Below, in pieces: positions 44,042 to 47,390 of a stretch of DNA of 47,390 nucleotides. How positions within the stretch are numbered: the stretch's first letter is position 1; each line of letters begins with the position of its first letter. The notes beneath the pieces are model-generated. The model was given only the letters and a program-made list of their open reading frames with translations, was not told the DNA's origin and did no database searches. Source of the DNA: Lachnospiraceae bacterium UBA7225 (lineage in GTDB: Bacteria > Bacillota > Clostridia > Lachnospirales > Lachnospiraceae); the NCBI GenBank assembly GCA_002473385.1, contig DKTR01000092.1, positions 1 to 47,390 of the forward strand. Direction: 5' to 3'. A program made the position numbers and the translations under genes.

Positions 44042-45559
44042 TTAAGCTGATTTTTCAGCTTTTTGAGCTTTTGATTTTCTATATGCTTTTTTTATAACCG
44101 GGCTGAACAGAAGTCCCACAAAAATCAGAAGGAAAATAAGGGACAGCGGCTTTGTCACGAAAATAGACAGGCTTCCGCCGGAAATATTCAGCGCTCTTCT
44201 TAAATTTACCTCGAAGGTAACAGACAAAATGCTTGCTAAAAGCATGGGCGATGCAGAGTATCCGTATCTCTGGAACACATATCCCAGGATGCCGCCGATA
44301 ATCATGATCAGCACACCCCACATGGATGTGGTGGAAGCATAGGAACCCACAAAGCAGATCACCGTAATTGTCGGAATCAGGATCTTATTTGGAATGCAGA
44401 TTACCTTCATGATGAAAGGAATCATCACCAACGCCAGTATCAAGGCAATAATATTAGACACATACAGGGATGAGATCAGGCTCCATGCAAAGTCCGGAGA
44501 GTCTGTAAACAGTCTCGGTCCAGGCTGCAGACCCCACATCATCAGACCGCCCAGCAGTACCGCCGTCGTTCCGCTTCCCGGTATACCAAGAGCCAGCAGA
44601 GGACCAAAGGCGCCTGCTGCCGCACCATTATTTGCCGCCTCAGATGCTGCGATACCTTCAATGGCTCCGGTACCCAGCTTCTCTTTATTCCTCTTAGACT
44701 TTTTCTGTATGGTATAGTTTACGATAGAAGCCATGGTAGCACCGGCACCCGGGATAAATCCGATTACAGAACCGAGCAGACCGCCGCGGATGGTAGGCTC
44801 CACCATACGGGACACGTCCTCCTTGTCCAGCCTGCAATCCTTAATACCAAGCTTTTTCACCACCAGATCATTTTCCCGTTCCTGCTGCCCTAACAGATTA
44901 AATACCTGCGCCATTCCAATAAATCCTACCACCAGCGGGATAAAATTGATGCCGCTTAAAAGATGTACCACACCAAAGGTATAGCGGGCCGCGCTGGTGT
45001 TGGTACTGATTCCGATGGTGGAGATCAAAATACCGATACAGGTGGCTGCCAGACCCTTCATCACGTCTCCCTCGATCAGCCAGCTGATGGAGCTCAGGGC
45101 CACCAGCATCAGCGTCGTCATTTCCGCCGGCCCAAACTTCAGACCAAACTGCGCAAGTGCCGGTCCGAAGAAAGTCAGAACGATCATACCCAGCAGACCG
45201 CCTGCAAAGGACGCTATATTTGATGTCATCAGCGCTTTTCCAGGCTTTCCCTTCCTCGCCAGAGGATATCCGTCAAGTGCAGTCATGATAGCCGGCGCGT
45301 CACCGGGCACATTAATCAGGATGGAGCTAAATGCTCCTCCGAACATATTTGCATAGTAGATGGCTCCCAGCATAATAATGGCCGTAGTCGGATTAAATGC
45401 ATAGGTCAGCGGCAGCAGCAATGCCACGCCAACCAGCGAGCCAATACCAGGCATCGCTCCGACAATAATACCCAGAACCGCGCCAAAGGCTGCGGCACCA
45501 ATATTCTGAAAGGTCAGAGCGGTCTGAAAGCCTGAGAATAAATAAGATAATGTTTCCAC
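44042..45559 (-). CDS. tctA: Tripartite tricarboxylate-type transporter large membrane subunit TctA
   Basis: A 505-residue permease with about eleven or twelve helices. Family signatures include GAVLGIIVGAMPGIGSLVG, YYANMFGGAFSSILINVPGD and ALGIPGSGTTAVLLGGLM. It moves the acid bound by TctC across the membrane using an ion gradient, with TctB. Start: GTG at 45559, 8 nt after GGAGG. It is 13 bp behind tctB and 33 bp before tctC. Confidence 0.94.
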   Translation of the reverse strand: METLSYLFSGFQTALTFQNIGAAAFGAVLGIIVGAMPGIGSLVGVALLLPLTYAFNPTTAIIMLGAIYYANMFGGAFSSILINVPGDAPAIMTALDGYPLARKGKPGKALMTSNIASFAGGLLGMIVLTFFGPALAQFGLKFGPAEMTTLMLVALSSISWLIEGDVMKGLAATCIGILISTIGISTNTSAARYTFGVVHLLSGINFIPLVVGFIGMAQVFNLLGQQERENDLVVKKLGIKDCRLDKEDVSRMVEPTIRGGLLGSVIGFIPGAGATMASIVNYTIQKKSKRNKEKLGTGAIEGIAASEAANNGAAAGAFGPLLALGIPGSGTTAVLLGGLMMWGLQPGPRLFTDSPDFAWSLISSLYVSNIIALILALVMIPFIMKVICIPNKILIPTITVICFVGSYASTTSMWGVLIMIIGGILGYVFQRYGYSASPMLLASILSVTFEVNLRRALNISGGSLSIFVTKPLSLIFLLIFVGLLFSPVIKKAYRKSKAQKAEKSA

Positions 45560-45572
45560 TTCGTAATTCCTC

Positions 45573-46031
45573 CTATCCTAACAGCATCTCAAACAGCAGT
45601 CCCTGCGGAAAACGGATCTGTAATCCGACTGCAAAGCCAAAATAAACGACCGCAAACAGAGCAACTGTCGCAATAATCGTTGTCTTCCAGTCAACTCTCG
45701 CGTACAGCTTCAGCCACAGAACATAAAAGATAAACAGCGCCGGCAGAAGCCCAATATACTCTGTAAAGAAATAAACGAGAGCCAGGGCTGCAACCAGATA
45801 CAGTGCATTCTTCTCAAACGTCACCGGCTTTTCTTTAAAGCTGCTGATTATGTTGAAGATACTTGCAATCAGCAATACTGCCGCGATAATGAACGGAAAC
45901 AGACCGTCTTTGGGACTTGTGGAAGCCGCATCCCACATCCCGTATTCAAAGAGACCTTTGTACATCCATACGACGGACAGGATAGCCGTCACCACCGGGA
46001 ATATAAAATTCAGCTTAATTTTTCCTTTCAT
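45573..46031 (-). CDS. tctB: Tripartite tricarboxylate-type transporter small membrane subunit TctB
   Basis: A 152-residue protein with four predicted helices, of the TctB (DUF1468) family, assisting TctA. Recognised by position and by the hydrophobic pattern (FPVVTAILSVVWMYKGLFEYG, GLFPFIIAAVLLIASIFNI, two close C-terminal helices around LPALFIFYVLWLKLYARV). Its ATG at 46031 lies 17 bp inside the kinase gene, so translation is coupled. Confidence 0.88.
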   Translation of the reverse strand: MKGKIKLNFIFPVVTAILSVVWMYKGLFEYGMWDAASTSPKDGLFPFIIAAVLLIASIFNIISSFKEKPVTFEKNALYLVAALALVYFFTEYIGLLPALFIFYVLWLKLYARVDWKTTIIATVALFAVVYFGFAVGLQIRFPQGLLFEMLLG

Positions 46032-47244
46032 AAATTTTCTCCTCCTTTCTCTCTGATAATTGAATCAGTATTTCTTTATTACCAAATCCCCCGCTTTTGG
46101 AGATTGTGTATACCTCTTTTCCTCTTATGTAAAAGATGTTCATCGCAATACCCGGACTATATTCTCCAAGTACCCGGATTCTTTCACAACCGCTCAGACG
46201 AATAAATCCGCCCAGTGTATCCCCTCCTGTCAGAAACAGGATATGCTCCTTTAGTACATCCATACACTGTATTAGTATCCGGTTGACCGAATCCACAATC
46301 AGGCTTCCCAGCTGTTCTTTGGTAATGCCCATCTGCTCTGCTATTTCAGGGGAAAGATACTCCATATCTACAATCACAGATTTTCCTTCCAGGCAGGCTC
46401 TTCGTATCTTTGGAAGCTGCTCTTTTCCTGACATATCGCTTTGCTTCAGCGTAAACCGTTCATAGCCGTGCTCCTGCGCATAGTCCATCTGCTGTCTTGT
46501 AATGGGATTTGAACTGCCACACAGGGCAAATATCCGGCCGGTCTGCAAAAATTGCGGCTGTCCGCCTGCCGGAAGCAAAAGCTGTTCCGCAAGTTCATGC
46601 GCCAGACCGGCGCATCCTGCCAGAAGCCGGGGACTCTTTTTTTTCAGATACTGCTCCACGATCTGATGAAACTCTCCGGTGCTTTCTGCGTCAAAGACTG
46701 TGATCCGCTTTTCTTTATTTCCCGGTTCCCAGTCATCAATATTCTGTGCCAGCTTTACAGAAACCTGGGAGGTCTGTCCCAAAATACGGGGTATATAGGA
46801 ATCCGTCACAGGATTCAGCTCATCCCTTCCGAATACACTCTCACTTATAGGAATACTGTCCGCATACTGGATGCCCCCTGCAGTAGTTCTTCCGGCATCA
46901 GGATATGCCGGAAAAAAATCAATTTCCTCATCTGCCGCATCCATAAGAGCCGTAAGCTCAGCGCCTGTATTTCCCCTCAGTGCGGAATCTGTTTTCTTAA
47001 ACAGAATGCCTACTCCGGCTTCCACCGCAATCCGGGAAATCTCATATACCATTTTGTAGGCCTGCTCCTTTGAAGCATGCCTCGTACCTGTATTGAAAAC
47101 GGCCACGACAGCTTCACTCTGCCTTAGCTCTTCCACAGTCGGCTTTCGGATCAAAGCTTCTGTACGGATTCCCCTCTGCGCGAACTGTGCACCGGTATCC
47201 AGCATTCCTGTTACATCATCTGCAATGATTAATACCTTAACCAA
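46015..47244 (-). CDS. dtnK: Four-carbon acid sugar kinase (DUF1537; D-threonate/D-erythronate kinase-like)
   Basis: A 409-residue kinase of the four-carbon acid sugar family. The N-terminal substrate domain opens with IIADDVTGMLDTGAQFAQRG and includes KKTDSALRGNTGAEL and AYPDAGRTTAGGIQYAD; the C-terminal nucleotide domain has ALCGSSNPITRQQ, FLTGGDTLGGF and GEYSPGIAMN. It phosphorylates an aldonate such as D-threonate at C4, feeding PdxA2. Which isomer is used cannot be read, but the absence of OtnI/OtnC or LtnD-type partners argues against the L-threonate route. Start: TTG at 47244, 7 nt after AAGGAG. First gene of the - strand cluster. Confidence 0.88.
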   Translation of the reverse strand: MVKVLIIADDVTGMLDTGAQFAQRGIRTEALIRKPTVEELRQSEAVVAVFNTGTRHASKEQAYKMVYEISRIAVEAGVGILFKKTDSALRGNTGAELTALMDAADEEIDFFPAYPDAGRTTAGGIQYADSIPISESVFGRDELNPVTDSYIPRILGQTSQVSVKLAQNIDDWEPGNKEKRITVFDAESTGEFHQIVEQYLKKKSPRLLAGCAGLAHELAEQLLLPAGGQPQFLQTGRIFALCGSSNPITRQQMDYAQEHGYERFTLKQSDMSGKEQLPKIRRACLEGKSVIVDMEYLSPEIAEQMGITKEQLGSLIVDSVNRILIQCMDVLKEHILFLTGGDTLGGFIRLSGCERIRVLGEYSPGIAMNIFYIRGKEVYTISKSGGFGNKEILIQLSERKEEKIYERKN

Positions 47245-47283
47245 CTTTGTGCTCCTTCATGCATAATTTATTGTTCTGTAACT

Positions 47284-47312
47284 AAAATAAACGATATAAA
47301 ATTATTTTTCAA
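47284..47312 (-). promoter_or_regulatory. Candidate promoter of the acid-sugar/glycosidase operon
   Basis: On the - strand TTGAAA (47307-47312) and TATTTT (47284-47289) are 17 bp apart, about 40 bp before the kinase start. The surroundings are very AT-rich, so chance matches are easy. No regulator gene is seen in the 146 bp that remain before the window ends. Confidence 0.45.
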
Positions 47313-47390
47313 CACTTTCTCCTCTTCTATATGTTTCAATTTTAAACATTATCTTATTTTTGTTAAATATATCCGAAATTCATGTGAGAT

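Overview
The window looks like a chromosome segment from a low-to-mid GC member of the Firmicutes, most probably a gut Lachnospiraceae-type Clostridia. The reasons are GGAGG-type ribosome binding sites, sigma-A-like promoters, YesM/YesN-type two-component genes, a PadR/DUF2812 efflux module, several glycoside hydrolases, and pst and mgl transporters of clostridial type. This assignment is inference; there is no rRNA, tRNA or phylogenetic marker. I see no CRISPR array, no intact insertion sequence and no RNA gene.

Layout. (1) 1-3.7 kb: an Rpn-type PD-(D/E)XK nuclease, a tyrosine-recombinase-like protein that lacks two catalytic residues, and a membrane-anchored D-Ala-D-Ala carboxypeptidase with a cytoplasmic coiled coil. 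(2) 3.9-6.7 kb: a compact + strand operon of two alpha/beta-hydrolase esterases and an ATP-grasp ligase, with no known product. (3) 6.8-7.4 kb: a metallophosphoesterase. (4) 7.7-20.2 kb, all on the - strand: a sugar-responsive locus. In transcription order it holds a YesN-like regulator, a sensor kinase with almost no extracellular part, a catalytically dead MglA-like double ABC protein, mglB, mglA, mglC, a GH3 enzyme, a GH42 beta-galactosidase and a 120-residue AraC-type DNA-binding protein. (5) 20.7-24.0 kb: pstSCAB without an adjacent phoU. PstS has its two half-domains in reversed order, i.e. it is circularly permuted. (6) 24.2-30.2 kb: a ZIP metal transporter, then a PadR-controlled ABC-2 efflux operon with DUF2812, whose promoter carries four half-sites arranged symmetrically about one axis. 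(7) 30.3-34.8 kb on the + strand: a response regulator, kinase, ABC ATPase and FtsX-like permease. The regulator is frameshifted and the permease lacks an internal block, so the module looks damaged. (8) 34.9-47.2 kb on the - strand: D-threonate/D-erythronate-type kinase (DUF1537), tripartite tricarboxylate-type transporter TctBAC, PdxA2-like dehydrogenase, then GH13, GH127, GH31 and a MATE exporter.

How it fits together. The central locus probably senses, imports and hydrolyses galactosides: extracellular MglB delivers sugar to MglAC, and the cytoplasmic GH42 and GH3 enzymes split imported oligosaccharides. The short kinase plus dead ABC protein suggests that sensing is coupled to another protein rather than to a ligand-binding ectodomain. 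The last locus joins uptake and phosphorylation of a four-carbon acid sugar to three cytoplasmic glycosidases, as if the acid arrived as part of a glycoside or from the same plant material.

The strongest candidates for something new are the dead MglA paralogue inside a two-component operon, the circularly permuted PstS, the esterase-esterase-ATP-grasp module, and a palindromic intergenic repeat with two full copies and one half copy. All three substrate-binding proteins here (MglB, PstS, TctC) have ordinary signal peptides without a lipobox cysteine, which is unexpected for a one-membrane bacterium.
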